64,000 nt of DNA from Prorocentrum cordatum (GCA_963575745.1 CAUYUJ010015511.1:215642-279641); one strand, 5' to 3'. Shown: positions 1-11,496, counted from the stretch's first letter. Notes: generated from the sequence alone by a model not told the origin. Program-made: numbers and translations.

Positions 1-600
1 TAAAAAGATATTACGAAACGACAGGACTATAAGGTAATCGTGGTGAGGAACCATTACCACGGGAACACTGCAGAACTCCTTACTCATTGAGCAGCCCCTG
101 CTAAAGGCATCATGCGTAATCACACCCTACCACGGGGATCCTTACTGAATGGGATGCTTACCAGATGCATCATCGCCAGGGAACCCTCACTACACGAATT
201 CGAGCTTCCAAACCACAGGGGACCCTTACTACACGAATTCAAGCTATCAGTGATGAACAAGGCACCACGTCTAACGAATTCCTATTAAGCTGAAGGCACA
301 AGTATGAAATAATAGAGACGATAAGAGTAGTATCAAGGGTAGTCGCAGTAACGATTCATTACCACAGGAATGCTGAAAGAACCCATTCGCTAATCAAACT
401 CACAAAGCAAGGATCCCTCACTAAACGAATCCGTGCTAAGGATGCCGTGGTTAAAATAACCTCCTTACGGACGAACGCTTACGAAAAGAGCACCCCCACT
501 ATTCACTAAAGGGAGCCTTGCTTATGTTTCCTTGATGCAGGCATCCTTGTTAGTGACTGTGCAAAGAGAAGCCCTTACTAAGGACCCCATCACTAAAAAG
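1..600. repeat. Degenerate short-period repeat tract (GGATNCCTTACTAA type)
   Basis: The tract is built from loosely conserved 10-25-base phrases such as GGATCCCTTACTAAA and CCCTTACTACACGAATTC; the second occurs twice around 200-245. No open frame looks coding. The same family recurs at 901-1200, 1425-1515, 42480-42955, 44930-45300 and 45770-46430, where the phrase is closer to GTAAGGATTCCTTAGTAA. The core AAGGATTCCTT is an 11-base near-perfect palindrome. It reads as an old, diverged satellite; no function is implied. Confidence 0.7.
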
Positions 601-638
601 AAATGCTGGCTAAGGGCCCCTGGCCACTAGCATCCTGA

Positions 639-885
639 CTGAGGATCTCCAGCAACGGGCCCCAGTGGAGGGGAGGCGTCCGCATGGCGTCCCATCGGTA
701 TTTCATTGGTTGGTCTTGCGTGAACGCGAAAGTGGGAGGGAGGAGAGAGAATGAGAGGGAGCGCGAGTGAGAGAATGAGAGAAAGAGAGACAAAAAAAGA
801 CTGCAACCATTTATTCCTGCCACATCCCCTCTCTGTGCGGTGGGCTGTGTAAGAGAGCACCCGACCTCCCCTCCCATTTCCTCGT
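639..885. repeat. Dispersed repeat, copy 1 of 2
   Basis: This block and 1204-1422 are diverged direct copies. Shared stretches in the same order are GATCTCCAGCAA, GGTCCCACTGGAGG-like, a GGTAYTTCATTGGTTG segment, CTGCGTGAAYGYGAAA, a GA-rich microsatellite, CAACCATTT(A/C)TTCCTGCC and a CTCTGTG(C/T)GG-like end. Both sit inside the GGATNCCTT tract and begin just after a GGATCTCC phrase. They may be a small non-autonomous element or a local duplication; no terminal repeats or coding potential are visible. Confidence 0.75.
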
Positions 886-900
886 CCCACCAACCCCTCA

Positions 901-1200
901 AAACATCAGAATGAACAATAAACCCTTGCTAGAAAAGGCTCCGCATTGGGGGGATCCGTTCTAAAAGCGTCAAAGGTAAGTATCCCACAATACATGGAGC
1001 CTTACTGCGGTTTCCTTGGCAGAAGCACCCTCGCCGACGAATGCGTACCAAAGGCGCCTTCACTTAGGATTCCTGAGTAAAAGGATCCTTATGTAGGGCT
1101 CCTGCATACAGATGTCCTTACTCATGAATGTGGGTAACATAAAACCGTATTAAGGAACCCTCAATATCTACTCAGAATCCTTGTCACAAGCATCTGTACA
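901..1200. repeat. GGATNCCTT repeat tract, continued
   Basis: Same phrase family as 1-600 (for example AGGATTCCTGAGTAAAAGG), lying between the two dispersed-repeat copies. No gene seen. Confidence 0.6.
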
Positions 1201-1203
1201 AAG

Positions 1204-1422
1204 GATCTCCAGCAATGGTCCCACTGGAGGCGTTCGCATGGCCTCATATTGGTACTTCATTGGTTGAGCCCTGCGTGAATGTGAAAAGGGGCGGAGCCAG
1301 AGAGAGAGAGAGAGAGGAAACATAAACACATAAAGAAGACATAGAGAGAGAGAGAGAGAGAACAACCATTTCTTCCTGCCGTTTCCCTCCTCTGTGTCGT
1401 GGCTGCGTGAGTGAGCAACCAG
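1204..1422. repeat. Dispersed repeat, copy 2 of 2
   Basis: Direct copy of 639-885, about 565 bases downstream, with an internal (AG)n run at 1302-1361. See the first copy for the shared blocks. The GGATNCCTT phrases resume after it, to about 1515. Confidence 0.75.
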
Positions 1423-1515
1423 ACGACTTCATTCTGAAGGACTCCTTACTGAGGATCCCTTACTGAAAACATCATTAGTCAGTAATCTTAAAAAAAATAA
1501 GTAGCCGTGAGGATT

Positions 1516-2915
1516 CCTTGCTATAATTCGGGACCCTTCCTGCGGGGGTCCTCGGTGCTGCGAGCGCAAAGTGAAAGAGAGAGTGGTCCCCCCCCCCGAG
1601 CATTGTTATCGATATCCCGACCCCACGCCTGTTGGCAATGGGCTGGGACTCCATGGACTTGCTCGTGGGGTCATGTGTTTCCTGTCAACCGGCCGTCCTC
1701 TAGGGTACCCTCAGACTGCCAGCATAACCCCAAATATCTCATAAGATGTGCTCGATACTGGAGGAAGAGGAAGTAGGAGGAAATCGATGAGAACGGATCT
1801 GAAGCGTGAAAGCGCCAAGTCTCGTGTGGCAGAACGCATGCTCCACAATGGCCTGGCCTCCGTTTTTGACGGTGTCAGGCCAGCGCTGGGAGGCCGAAAA
1901 ACGGCGAGGCACATCCGCACCCCACTCCCCCTCTCAGGACCCCCTTCCCTTCATGGATCCGCCCTGGGTCCTGCCGCCGCCTTGTCGAGCAGGGCACTCG
2001 GGCTCCCGGATCTGAAGGCGCCCTCGCAGGCTGCCGCCAGGTCCGCGGGCTCTGTCCTGCGCCGCCCCAGCCTGACGGAGGACGAGTTCGGCGAGGAGGC
2101 CGTGGAGTCGCTGGTGTGCCTGCGGGGGGGGGGGGCTTGAACGTCCCCAGATCCCCTCGCGTGGTGAAAACGCACGGCGGAAATATTAGAACAATGTTTG
2201 ACCCCTGTGGGCCCACATGGGCCTGGGGGCCGTGAAAAAGGGAACCGGGTCCCCAGAAATGGGTCAAGACACGCCGCGGGAGGATCCAAACTAGAAGAAC
2301 AACAAAAACTGCATAGATTATAGCAAGTCGGAAATCCACAAAGGTTTGTTGGGTCGGCGCCACCCTCTGGCGGCAACTCCAGCGCAGCCACTGGCGCGCC
2401 TTGCGCGCTCTTCATCGTCACTGTCGCCTCCCACTTGGTTATTGCCCACATGCGGCGGGTGGGAGGGTGAGAAACTTGCTGGAGCATGGGGGTCGCCAGT
2501 TCCAGCACCGGTAAAACAAATTGTAAAACCCTCAACCTTCTGAAGATCAATTGACGAATCAGCCCCCCCCCGCCCCCCGCTTCACATCCAGAATTAATTC
2601 ATGACGGGCTTCAATGCAACATTGCACGGGGGAAGGGGGGCGCCGCTGCGTGAAAAGTCGCCCCACGACCAGGCAGCTGTCGTCAAACTTGTTTTCAGGA
2701 GTGTGTGAAGGACAAAAACAATAACCCCGCCCTCCGAGGCCGGGCAAGGGTGAACGGCCCAACAACACGCTATGGTCGCACATCGGGTATACACGATCGC
2801 TCATCTAATACGCATTGCTGTCCAGCGGTGACCCCACACAGCGACGTTACTGCGATGCGGAAGTGCAAGACAATTGTTTCAGGTGCGGCTCCTGAGTACT
2901 GATTGACAACATCTT
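1516..2915. other. No recognisable gene
   Basis: Mixed-composition sequence with several overlapping frames on both strands. The longest plausible one is plus 1748-2140 (130 codons, Arg/Ala/Ser rich); it matches no family I recognise and has a shadow on the other strand. Runs of G and C at 2116-2125 and 2564-2578 suggest unconstrained sequence. Confidence 0.5.
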
Positions 2916-2917
2916 GC

Positions 2918-3075
2918 GAGAGGGTCGGTAGCATGTTTGCACGAGCAGTGGAGTTGACGACTTCAAGCTCTCCCACAATTAATTGCTCTCTACAGGTTGC
3001 ACCACACAGCTTGAATATCGAATGTGCGCTTGGGGCCAACGCTGGCAAACATGTGTATCTTGTTCTGATGCTCCT
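2918..3075. repeat. Dispersed repeat, copy 1 (pair with 56330-56490)
   Basis: Shares ordered blocks with 56330-56490: ATGYTTGCNCGAGCA, CAGGTTSCACCACACA, ATCGA followed by GTGC, and a strong CGCTGGCAAACRTSTGTG block. The order and roughly 150-base span match in both places, 53 kb apart, so this is a dispersed family and not chance. No coding content is evident. Confidence 0.7.
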
Positions 3076-3639
3076 CGAGGAGCGTCCCGCCAGGGCGAAG
3101 CGTCCCTGGTGAAGCGTCTCGGGGGCCACTTTCCAGCGACGGCGTGTGCCGACCTGGCCCCGCGACGGGCCCCGAAGGCCCTTGCCAGGGCACGCATGAT
3201 CTGGGGTATGCGATCCGGCCTCACCGACACCGCTGCTCCCCAGATCTATCCTGGGGAGCGGCCCGGCCAGCATCCCGGCGCGAATCAAGCGAAGACGACG
3301 GAGAGGCTTCGGCATCGGTATGTCACAGCAACCACATATTCTGAACCCTACCCCTGCAGGTCCGTTGTCTGAAAAACCGGAAGGGGTTGAGAACTCGAAT
3401 AATGCCTGCAGCTTGTAAACCCCAGCAGGGGTGTTCGAAACGACAGCGCGGACTGAACCCGCAGGGCTAGGGTTCGATAGCGGTCGCAGCAACTTGCTTT
3501 TCTCCCCTGGCCCCCCAAGCCTGGACATGGTCGACAGCGGGAGCGCGTCCTGTTTGGGACTGCTTATGCTGAGCCCCGTGGCGCGCAGGGCCGCGCCCTG
3601 CGCTGGCGCATGCATGGCTGCCGGCAGGGGTGCCTGCCC

Positions 3640-4080
3640 AGAGCAGTTCCACCCTCTCTCCCTCCTCGCTTCCTCCCTCCCCTTGGGTCCTCGCTCCTCA
3701 CCCTTCGACCATCCATCCCTCTCCTCCTCATCGCTCCACCCTCCTCGTTCCTTCCTCCTCCTCCTCCTTCTCCACATACCTGTCAGGCTCCTCCTCCTCC
3801 TCCTCCTCCTCCTCCTCCTACGCCTCCCTGGTCCTTCCGCCAATTTCTTCCATCCTCCTTGTCAACTGTCCCTTTCTCTTCTCTCCATCCTTCATCATCC
3901 GTCCACCCTTCATCTTTCCACCTCCGTCCACCCTCACCCTCCTCCGCCACCATGCTGCCCTTTCCACCCCCGTCCTCCATTTTCAACTCAATTCTGCCCT
4001 CCTCTGTTTCCTCCTCCCACTCACCCCTCCGCGCAGTCCCCCTCTCCTCCTGGATGTCGGCTCCTCGCCCTTCGGCACAG
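3640..4080. repeat. Polypyrimidine (CTC/TCC-rich) tract
   Basis: Dominated by CTCC and CCTCCT on the plus strand, with (CTC)n at 3788-3820. The long frames here are low-complexity Pro/Ser/Leu or, on the other strand, Glu/Gly/Arg strings and are composition artefacts. Confidence 0.85.
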
Positions 4081-4164
4081 AGTCGGGCTTCGGAGGGGCT
4101 GGCAAATTGACGATGCTCCTTTTACCAGTCGATGGCGTCCTGGATCTGCCCACGAAAGTTCCGA

Positions 4165-4262
4165 AGACCTTGAAGAGAGCCCGAGAGAGCAACCAGAGGG
4201 CAGCAAGCAAGCCCCAATGGCCCCCAAAAACGCCCCGAGAGGGTCCAAATAAGGCCCAAATC
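4165..4262. repeat. Small patch of CCAAGANGGCC satellite
   Basis: Short run of CCGAGAG, CCCCAAAAACG and GGTCCAAATAAGGCCC phrases related to the satellite at 10640-12330 and 16080-17430. Too short to define a unit. Confidence 0.45.
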
Positions 4263-4427
4263 TGCTTTCGATAGGCTCCCATATCGAAATGCCCGCACTC
4301 CTGGGTTGGCTCAGGCTGATCCCGAGCTTCGGTTTGACGGCAGGCCCGATCTTTGTAGCCCTGCTTGTTCCTGCACTTCCCTCATCAAAACAAAGCGCCC
4401 GGGCATGGTTTCTGGGATGGGCTCGCG

Positions 4428-4931
4428 GTGGTACTTTTGATACGCGGGCGCGCGAAGAGGAGTCGAACGGCGTGCAAGCTCAGGCGGGCCGCGCCGAAGC
4501 AAAGGGGAAAACGGCGAAACGAGCGGCGCCCGGCTCAGCGCGGGACTGGGCACAACGCGACCAAAATGGCGCGGGAAACATCGCGAATCAGCGTCATGGT
4601 CACGTCGATCCAAACTGCGGTACCAGGTGACGCAGGGCGCGCCCACTGATGCCAATTCGCGACGCAGGTACGGCGTGGAAGAGAGGTTTGTGGTGATACT
4701 TTTTGGTGCGCGGGCGCGCGGAACGGGCTGGGCGCCGGGCAAGCAGGGGCAGGCTGCGCCACCAGGTGCGGGAAACAAGCAAAGAGCAACGCCAGGTGCG
4801 GGGCGGAACTGAGGCGGCTAAAATGGCGCCGCGGCGACGCACTGCACCAGGAATGCGGGGAATGTGCCGATGGAGAAGACGAGGCAGGAGTGCACGAAGG
4901 CGGCGAAAGATGAACCGAGCGCAACACTCAC
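4428..4931 (-). repeat. Intron-like repeat, degenerate copies C and D
   Basis: Read on the minus strand, 4931 begins GTGAGTGTTGCG and the copy runs to CAAAAAGTATCACCACAAAC near 4687. A second, shorter copy of the end phrase, TATCAAAAGTACCACCGCGAG, lies at 4428-4450. These match the ends of the better copies at 7680-7997 and 33960-34367 (GTGAGTGAGG to TATCACCGCAAG). The terminal AG is not preserved at 4687. Both copies also carry CGCGCCATTTTGG or CGCCATTTTAG. They lie directly downstream (minus strand) of the LINE A zinc knuckle, so they could be part of that element's 3' region; the intron reading is inference. Confidence 0.5.
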
Positions 4932-7679
4932 CGCGGAAGGCGGCGGCCCCCAGGCCGAGGGCCAAGGGGGGCGCCGTCCAGGCGCGCCCTAGTCCAGGAC
5001 CGCGCAACCGCCGAACACCAGGTCCAAAGGTGCTCAGCGGTGGCCCCCCCTTCTCCACAGCGATGGCAGACTTCGCGCTGTCCGTGGTTCGGCGGGGGTG
5101 CCAGGTCAGGGGGCCTGTCTTGTCTGATCACGAGCCGCTGCGCGTAGTCCTTCGGGAAGTTGTGAGCCAGGTCTCATGCCCAGAGCGGGATGGAGCGCGC
5201 CCAGTCACCCAAGCAGGTATGGCACCAGGCAAGGCCGGCGTTCTGTGCGTCTACGGTATGCCTGACACGATGGGCTTGCCCCATGCAGATGTGGCACTGG
5301 TGCGCGAGTCGGTCAGCCACCCGTCTCCGGCGTGCCGAGCCAGGCATCCCGTTGGCAAGAAAGCGTAGCACGTGGGTGGCGGCCGTGCATGATGGGACGT
5401 GTCTCAGTAGGTTCCATTCCACACCTGCCGAATGCTCATGTAGCTGGCGCCAGGCACCCACGTAGACTGCTCTGGTGGCGTTCTTGCTCATTAGGTCAGC
5501 GGGGCGATCAGCAATCTGCTTGAGCATCGAAGCGGCCTTGTCGCAGGTGATGACCGAAGAGCCAGGCCTAGGGACCTCGTGGTGAATGATGTGTGTGGAG
5601 GCCCACCAGCAGATCCTATCCCAACTTAGCCATACTCTCAGGACGGCGGGCCACGGGCCCCAGACGTCGTCGAGTGCGCGCGCGCGCGTCGCGACAGCTC
5701 TGGCAGCGGCGGCGGGACACCTTGGGCAGCCTGGGACCTGGAAGAAAATGCCAAGGCCTTGTAATACGCACTCGTGTATCCACGAGGCCCCGGCGAGCCC
5801 CAGCAACACCCGAAGCTGTGAGCGGAGGGCGCGCTCCTTGTGGATATCTGGGGCGAAGAAGTGAGCTGGGTAAAGAATCGGCGAGGCCAGGTAAGCATTC
5901 CAGGCAGCCGCGGTCCTCGTGGGTGAGAGGTTGGCAGTGTAATGGCTCGATCTTTAAACTTTGGTAGCGGCTTGCACCAGGTCCCCTGCAGCAGGATGAC
6001 CGGTTGGGGCTGGGTGAACCTGCCCCCGGGCGTCGGTGGGCCGTCACCGGCGCGTGACGCGATACAAGCGCCTAGATAGGGCCAGCTCGTTTTCACGCAG
6101 CTGCTGTAAAACGAACTGTGGCCCAAAAGCGTGCGCCACCAGGGGAGGTCCCCTGCGGGTACCATGGCAATCTTAAAACTGCATGAGCAGTGGCAGGACC
6201 ATTCGGCACATGTGAACTTATCATCCTATAGGCTGTCGCGCACCAGGGCGCACAACAAGGCAGAAGGAAGACCAGTGACAGGGTGAACGTCGCCGTCCGT
6301 CGTGTAGTCAACAGGGAGCTCAGCGAGAAGGGCGGCTAGCCTAGGCCCCCTGCCAGTGATGAGCACACACTGACACCTATGGACGTCGACGAGGAGGCCA
6401 GCAGCCTCAAGGGCAGCGATCCTTGCTGATATTTGAAATTGCAGTGATGATGGGTTAATACCGGATGCACCAAGAGGGGGGGGGGAGGCCGTGCCGCCCA
6501 TGCCGACTGAGCGAAGCAGACGCCGCCGTGGCCCTTTGTACCTGCCTTTGGGTGTTTGCGCCCATCGGTCTGCAAATAGAGCGTGGAGCGACAGCTGGAG
6601 CCAGGGAGGTAGCCCCCATCTCCCGAGTAGGCGACTGATCCACCGCATGGAGATGCGCTCAAACGCCATGGTTTGGTCGCGAAAGATACCCGATCTAGCG
6701 GGGGCACCAGGCATACTTTCGGAGACGTTGCGAATGTATCGCTCCACGCAAGCGAGGTGTCGTCCTTGTCGGGCGCTCCAGGCCGGCCCAGGTTCCCCAG
6801 GGTCCACTGGGACGTTCCCAAGGTGGGTGGTGGCAGCCCGGATGTTGGGACCACATTGTCCGCCTTTCTTGGCGGCCTGGTCGTTGCTCAAAGAGGTGGC
6901 TCAATTTGGGACCCAGTATGTCAGCCAGGGTGGTACCGTAGTCGCCACATGCAAGTTGGGAGCTGAAGGGGGCGCAGGTCGTTGGGGGTTTCAGTGCCAG
7001 ATTTCTTACGAGCCCCAGGATGCCGACCGACGGCCCCAGGATGCGTGCGATCTTTGCCAGGTCGAGATAGGCAGTGTACCAGGCCTGGGCAAGGAGACGC
7101 GCGACGAAACGAACTCCGCTGTGGTAAACCTTGCGCGGTTTTCTGTCCATGCCCGGAGCGCTTCGGGCAGGAACCAAAACTAGAGAAGCGATGCTGCCCC
7201 AGATGGAATGCGGTCGTTCGTCGAGAGTTATGGACCTACCGGTACTGAAGTAGAAGTCCAAGAAGGCGTCAGCAGAGCCTGGTACGGGCAACGAGCTCTG
7301 CCAGATGTTGATCGTGCTGGCCCAAAGGATCCTATCCATTTCTTTCAGCTGCTCATGCCAAACTCTTTCGCTGTCACGCACGCTCTTGACGTTGTGCATT
7401 TTCTGATTGATCTCGCGTCCTGTACGGCAGTGCGCAACGAGTGCTTGGCCCGCTCCTGCGAGGCGAGGGTGTTGAGGCGTCTTTGCGCTAAGGCGTCTTT
7501 CCGTTTGGGCCACAGATTCGCATGCCTGCTGTCCATGTCCTCCCCGTCCCATCCATTATCGGCGAGCCAAGCGGCCAGTGGGCCGGTAGGCCGAGTGGGG
7601 CTAGGGTTCTTGGCTGCGCCGGCCAGCAGGGAGCCGGGGCTGGTCTTTCTGGTCTTGCGCAGCCAGAGTTTCCACCAGG
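4932..7679 (-). pseudogene. LINE A: decayed non-LTR retrotransposon, RT and zinc knuckle
   Basis: Frames from about 7780 down to 4930 on the minus strand together spell a dinoflagellate-type LINE polyprotein broken by frameshifts. In order: an RT entry segment with SAPGMDRKPRKVYH and FVARLLAQAW (frame 6695-7552); RT palm segments DQTMAFERI (near 6678) and RSVGMGGTASP (frame 6226-6891); a linker with CHICMGQAH (frame 5174-5809); and a C-terminal zinc knuckle, CHRCGEGGATAEHLWTWC, at 5015-5068. The usual (Y/F)xDD box expected after the GMGGTASP segment is missing, so the RT is dead. No endonuclease part is recognisable upstream. Known for the family: target-primed insertion by endonuclease plus RT. 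Here it is a relic; exact ends are not defined. Confidence 0.8.
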
Positions 7680-7997
7680 CTTGCGGTGATATTTTTTTGA
7701 TTTGCGGCTCCAAGGAAGATTCCAGAGAGTGGGTCGAACTAGCTTGGGGCAACAAGCAAGATAATTGCCAGCGGGCCAAAAGCCAACGCCAGAATGCACA
7801 TGCTAGGAATTAAATGAACCTCAATAAGCCGCTCCAAAGCGGCAGCCAACGACTGACAGCGGGGCGTCGCACAGTGGCGCCAGCACCCGGCAGACCGGAC
7901 GGCGAAGGGCAGGGCACAGCGGGCAACTGCAACCCTGGCACGCCCGCCCGTGAACGTGCAGCGAAGGCGAGTAGAATGGGGGCAAGGCCTCACTCAC
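7680..7997 (-). repeat. Intron-like repeat, copy A (GTGAGTG to CCGCAAG)
   Basis: On the minus strand the block starts GTGAGTGAGGCC at 7997 and ends AAATATCACCGCAAG at 7680, i.e. with canonical GT and AG ends. It is alignable with 33960-34367: both share GTGAGTGAGG, then near the 3' end TGCATGTGCRTTC-like, GGCWATTATCT and GGAGCCGCMAATCAAAAAA, then TATCMCCGCAAG. Two copies 26 kb apart with splice-like ends suggest a mobile-intron (introner-like) family. The downstream flank encodes the first visible LINE A residues. No transcript evidence is available. Confidence 0.55.
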
Positions 7998-8149
7998 GGA
8001 GCACCTCATGTGCTCGAAGCTGGCATCACAGAGCCAGACTCCAGCGGACCAGACGCCCAGTCGGGTGGAACACCAATGTACAAGGGGGGAACGTCACGTG
8101 GGCCAGTACGCTATCACCAGCCGTCGGCTGTGTACTGCCGGTGGACGAG

Positions 8150-8200
8150 CTTGCGGTGATACACGAAGCATAAAAAATTCTGGTCATTGTCGACGAGGAG
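8150..8200 (-). repeat. 3' end of another intron-like repeat copy
   Basis: On the minus strand it reads TTTTTTATGCTTCGTG then TATCACCGCAAG, ending at 8150 with flank CTCGTCC. A parallel sequence lies at 34425-34495 (TTTTATGCTTG, TATCCCC, CACAAG, flank CTGGTCC). Its 5' end was not found. The exon-like gap between this end and the start of copy A is 152 bases; the parallel gap near 34.4 kb is 57 bases. Confidence 0.45.
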
Positions 8201-8318
8201 CGTCCCAGAGGTTGAATCACAAGACAGCTCGCCGCTTCGGCCCGAACCACCAGCCCAACGGCGAGCAAAAATCCGGCGTAGCCTCGTAAGCATTGACAAA
8301 GGTGTGTGCCATCCTTGT

Positions 8319-8560
8319 GGCGCGCCATGGGTTGCACGATCTATAGGTTACGCCATGGTGGAATGCGCCATAGGTTGACCATGCACGTGCTGCGCTTGCA
8401 CCATGCTCCATCCATGGGATGCGCCACAAGGTGCACCATGGGTTGCGCCATAAATTTCGCCATGGGTTGGTGGATCCCTGGGTTGCGCCATTTGCTGCGC
8501 CATCCGCAAGGAGCGCCGTATGCTGCGTCTTAGGCTGAGCACTCTGCTAACCGAGCAGAC
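8319..8560. repeat. Degenerate tandem repeat of GGTTGCGCCAT
   Basis: Phrases such as CCATGGGTTGCGCCAT and ATAGGTTRCGCCATGG recur with spacing of about 12-20 bases. A related pair continues to 8710, where GAGAASAAAAYGGCC occurs twice. Frames through it encode repetitive low-information peptides. Confidence 0.7.
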
Positions 8561-8735
8561 GCAAGCCTGCTATTGCTTGCGCCACAAGTGGCGCTCTCGG
8601 CAGCCGAGAAGAAAATGGCCTGCTTCTGGTTGCGCCAGAGGGTGCAGACTCTGCAGTCAAAAAACGCCCCACGATTGATTGCGCCATAGGTGTCGCACCT
8701 GGCGACCGAGAACAAAACGGCCGCCTGATAGTCGC

Positions 8736-8792
8736 GACCAGTGAATCAGTCATTGAGTCACTCAGTCGGTCAGTCAGTCAGTCAGTTCAGTG
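8736..8792. repeat. (GTCA)n microsatellite
   Basis: GTCAGTCAGTCAGTCAG at about 8770-8786 with diverged GAGTCA and GAATCA units before it. Confidence 0.9.
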
Positions 8793-8829
8793 CACCTCGG
8801 CCGAAAAATGCCCCCCCGAATCCGCCTCA

Positions 8830-9240
8830 TCACAAAAGCATGGGCCCCTCCCAGGTTCCCCGACCCCCCACCGCGCTGCAGACGCCGCGACGGCGCCCAG
8901 CGGGCCGCCGCGCGTCGCCCGCGGCGCTGCCCGCTGCGACGGGCCCCCGCGTGGCGCTGGCGCGGCCGCCGGCGCGGCCGCCGGCGCCCGTGCGCGTGCG
9001 GCCGCCCAGGGCATGGCCAGCGCCGGTGCTCGCGAGGGCGCTCCGCCGCTCCCCGACGCGGCTGCGCGCAAGGCGTGGCCCCCGGGCGAGGAGTGGGGCC
9101 CCGAGGCGCGCGGCGTGCGGACGGTCGCACGCGGTGCAGCAGCCCCCGGCGCCCCCCGAAGGCCGCGCACCAAGGGTCACTCTGGCGGGGGGCCACCCTT
9201 ACGTGCAGCCGGCCTGCGGCTGGTTCCTGTCGTGTGGACG
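8830..9240. other. Very GC-rich block, no gene recognised
   Basis: Open in several frames on both strands because of high GC (Arg/Ala/Pro strings). No conserved motif was seen, so none of the overlapping frames is called a gene. Confidence 0.4.
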
Positions 9241-10620
9241 TGGACGTTGAATCCCGTCACCGCGTGGATCGTTCAGCCTCGAACGATCGCGGCATCCCGG
9301 TAAGAAGCCAGATTGCTCGATATCGGCGTTCAACCTGAGACGAACGCGCCCGGGTCGTCGCCGCGTCAACGCAGCGTGAACCTGCCGCACGCAGAAGGCA
9401 CCTGTGCACCACCATCGTGCCACGACCTCCAGCAGGATGAATGTTTCCAGCCCCAGCGATGATGTTTCGGCCTCAGGGGGCCATTTCTGGTCCCTGGGGC
9501 CACCAAACATGGAGCTGGGACGAAAGCCCGTGCCTGGGAGAAGGGGTCGAGACCTCTGGAGCCCGCGGACTTCTGTAGCACTCTTGAAAAACACATGCAT
9601 CGGAAGTCTGAGACCACTATGCCTTGCCAGGGCTCATCTTGTGACCTGGCATGGTGTGTAAGCTCCTATGGCAGAGGCCAGGAGGGTCTGCACACCATCC
9701 GGGGTCCAGGATGGTGCTGGCCAGGCACGGTGTTGGTGCATAAGTGCCTTCTGCGGATCCCCCTGAGGGGCGGCGAGCTTGGAGCCACACCGGCTGCGGT
9801 TAAGGGGATTGCACCCGTTGTGGGGGGCCTCCCGGAGGGTCCTCGCTGCCACAGCTGGACTCCCCTGAAAAGTTCTGAGCAGCACCCACCTCAAGACGAG
9901 GTCCAGCCGAAAGCGAGGATCTATGAGGTCGAGGTTGTTGAACTTTCGGGACCCCCTCGTAGCCCTGGCTGGCTAAGCCTGGAAATCCATGCCAAATCGC
10001 ACTCCAGTGAAGGTCCTCGGGTGCCTCTGGTGCCGGCAAACAAGACTGCCGTTTGTTGCTCAAAATTTTGCCTCTGAAAATCCATTTCGACCTTCAGTGC
10101 TATCAAAAAGGTATCCGTGGCGAAGGACGTGTCCCAAGGATGGGCCCACGTAGTGAAAAAGAAGGTATGGCTGGGGACGAGGACAAGGGGGAGTGTTGGA
10201 GTCGCTGGTAGAGTCAAACGATCGTTTCGGTGAATATCGGGGTTTGGGGGTCTGCTGGTGTGGCTTTGGGCCGGCCGTTTGCTGGCGTTGGGCCTCTCGT
10301 GGGCAAACTGACGGAAGTCCGGTGGTATCTTGAGGCTTCTTTCTGCATGGTTTGATGTGTGGGTGCTGCACTTGGCGGCCCCCCTTGAAGTTCAGAGGGG
10401 CAGCACCCCCATGAAGAAATCGGAGCCAAAATCCAAGCGAGGGGCCACATGGTCGTCGTCGCCGTCGCGTTTGACCCTCTTTCCCTGGGCCCGTCGCCGC
10501 TGCCCCCTTTCACTGGGCCCTCCTCCTCAAGCGTGCCAGCCAAAGCGAAAGCAAAGCAAAATTGAACAACGTCGTGATTGAGTCGAATGGAAGCCCCTTC
10601 ACCTCTTTGATCCCTTCCCC
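9241..10620. other. No recognisable gene
   Basis: Less repetitive sequence of moderate GC. The longest plus frame, 9595-10077, encodes 160 residues without a motif I know; frames on the opposite strand are equally long. No repeats or RNA genes seen. Confidence 0.45.
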
Positions 10621-10639
10621 CCAGGGGTGGAGTGTTTTG

Positions 10640-11225
10640 GGGGGGCCTCCTGGGGGGGTCTCGGGGGGGTCCTGCGTTCAGAATACAATCCTTGCACCGG
10701 TCCACGGGGGGTCCTGGGGCCCAAGAAGGCACCAGACGCCAAATACGGTCTCCTGGCAGCCCAAGCGGCTTCCAAGACGCTCGAATAGACCTCCAAGAGC
10801 ACACAATGATGAGGGTCCCAACAGGCAAACATGAAAAGGTTTGCCTTAAGGCTTTTGGAAACCTCTGGGACGGCACAAGATGCCACCAAGATCGGCAACG
10901 GAGGCCCCAAAGAGGTTTCCATGACGGCCAGAAAACGACTCAAGAGGGCCCTAAGACGGTCCTAGAGGCCTCCCAGACGGCCCGAGAAGCCCCCAAAACG
11001 GCTCCAAGAGGGTCCGAACGAGCATTCCGAGCCCTCGGGCGCGAGAAGAGAGGCCCCCACGAGGCCCCCACGAGGCCCCAAGAGGCCTCCAAGAGGCTCC
11101 CAGGACGCCCGCAATGACCCCCCAACATGCTTCTATGAGGCTCCCAAGATGCTCCCACGAGGCCCCAAAGCTGCCCCCCAGAGGCCTACGAGCGCGCTCC
11201 GAAAGACCCCACGAAGCATCACTGA
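10640..11225. repeat. CCAAGANGGCC satellite, block 1
   Basis: Tandem phrases such as CCCCAAGAGGCC, CCAAGACGGCC and CCTCCAAGAGGC with an 11-16-base period and heavy drift. The same family occupies 11762-12330, 13530-13715 and 16080-17430, and related subfamily B arrays lie at 30770-31330 and 43080-43740. Frames through it give Pro/Arg/Lys or Gly/Trp/Leu repeats and are artefacts. Confidence 0.85.
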
Positions 11226-11496
11226 GGACCCTGCCCCACGTTAGCGTCGTCGTCGCCGCCGACGCCGCCGTCGTGGTCGGTTTCCCCCTTCAGGGTCGGC
11301 GGCAGGGGCCGCAAGGCCTTCCCAATCCAAGCCAGAGACCACATCTGTCCAAACATGCGTAGATCAGAGGCTGGGGGCTCTTACCAGGACATCGTTTCCG
11401 GTTTTGTGGTCGTGCCGTGCGTGCGGGTGAGACCAACCTGCGTGCGCGGGCGGGAGGAGTGATCCAGCCGCTGGTCAGGCAAAACGATCGTAAAAA

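Noticed and set aside
3431-3500. GGGTTCGAT T-loop-like sequence
   Set aside because: No acceptor, D or anticodon stem around it.
8830-9240. GC-rich plus and minus frames as possible LINE ORF1
   Set aside because: Composition fits but no helix pattern or neighbouring RT/endonuclease piece supports it.
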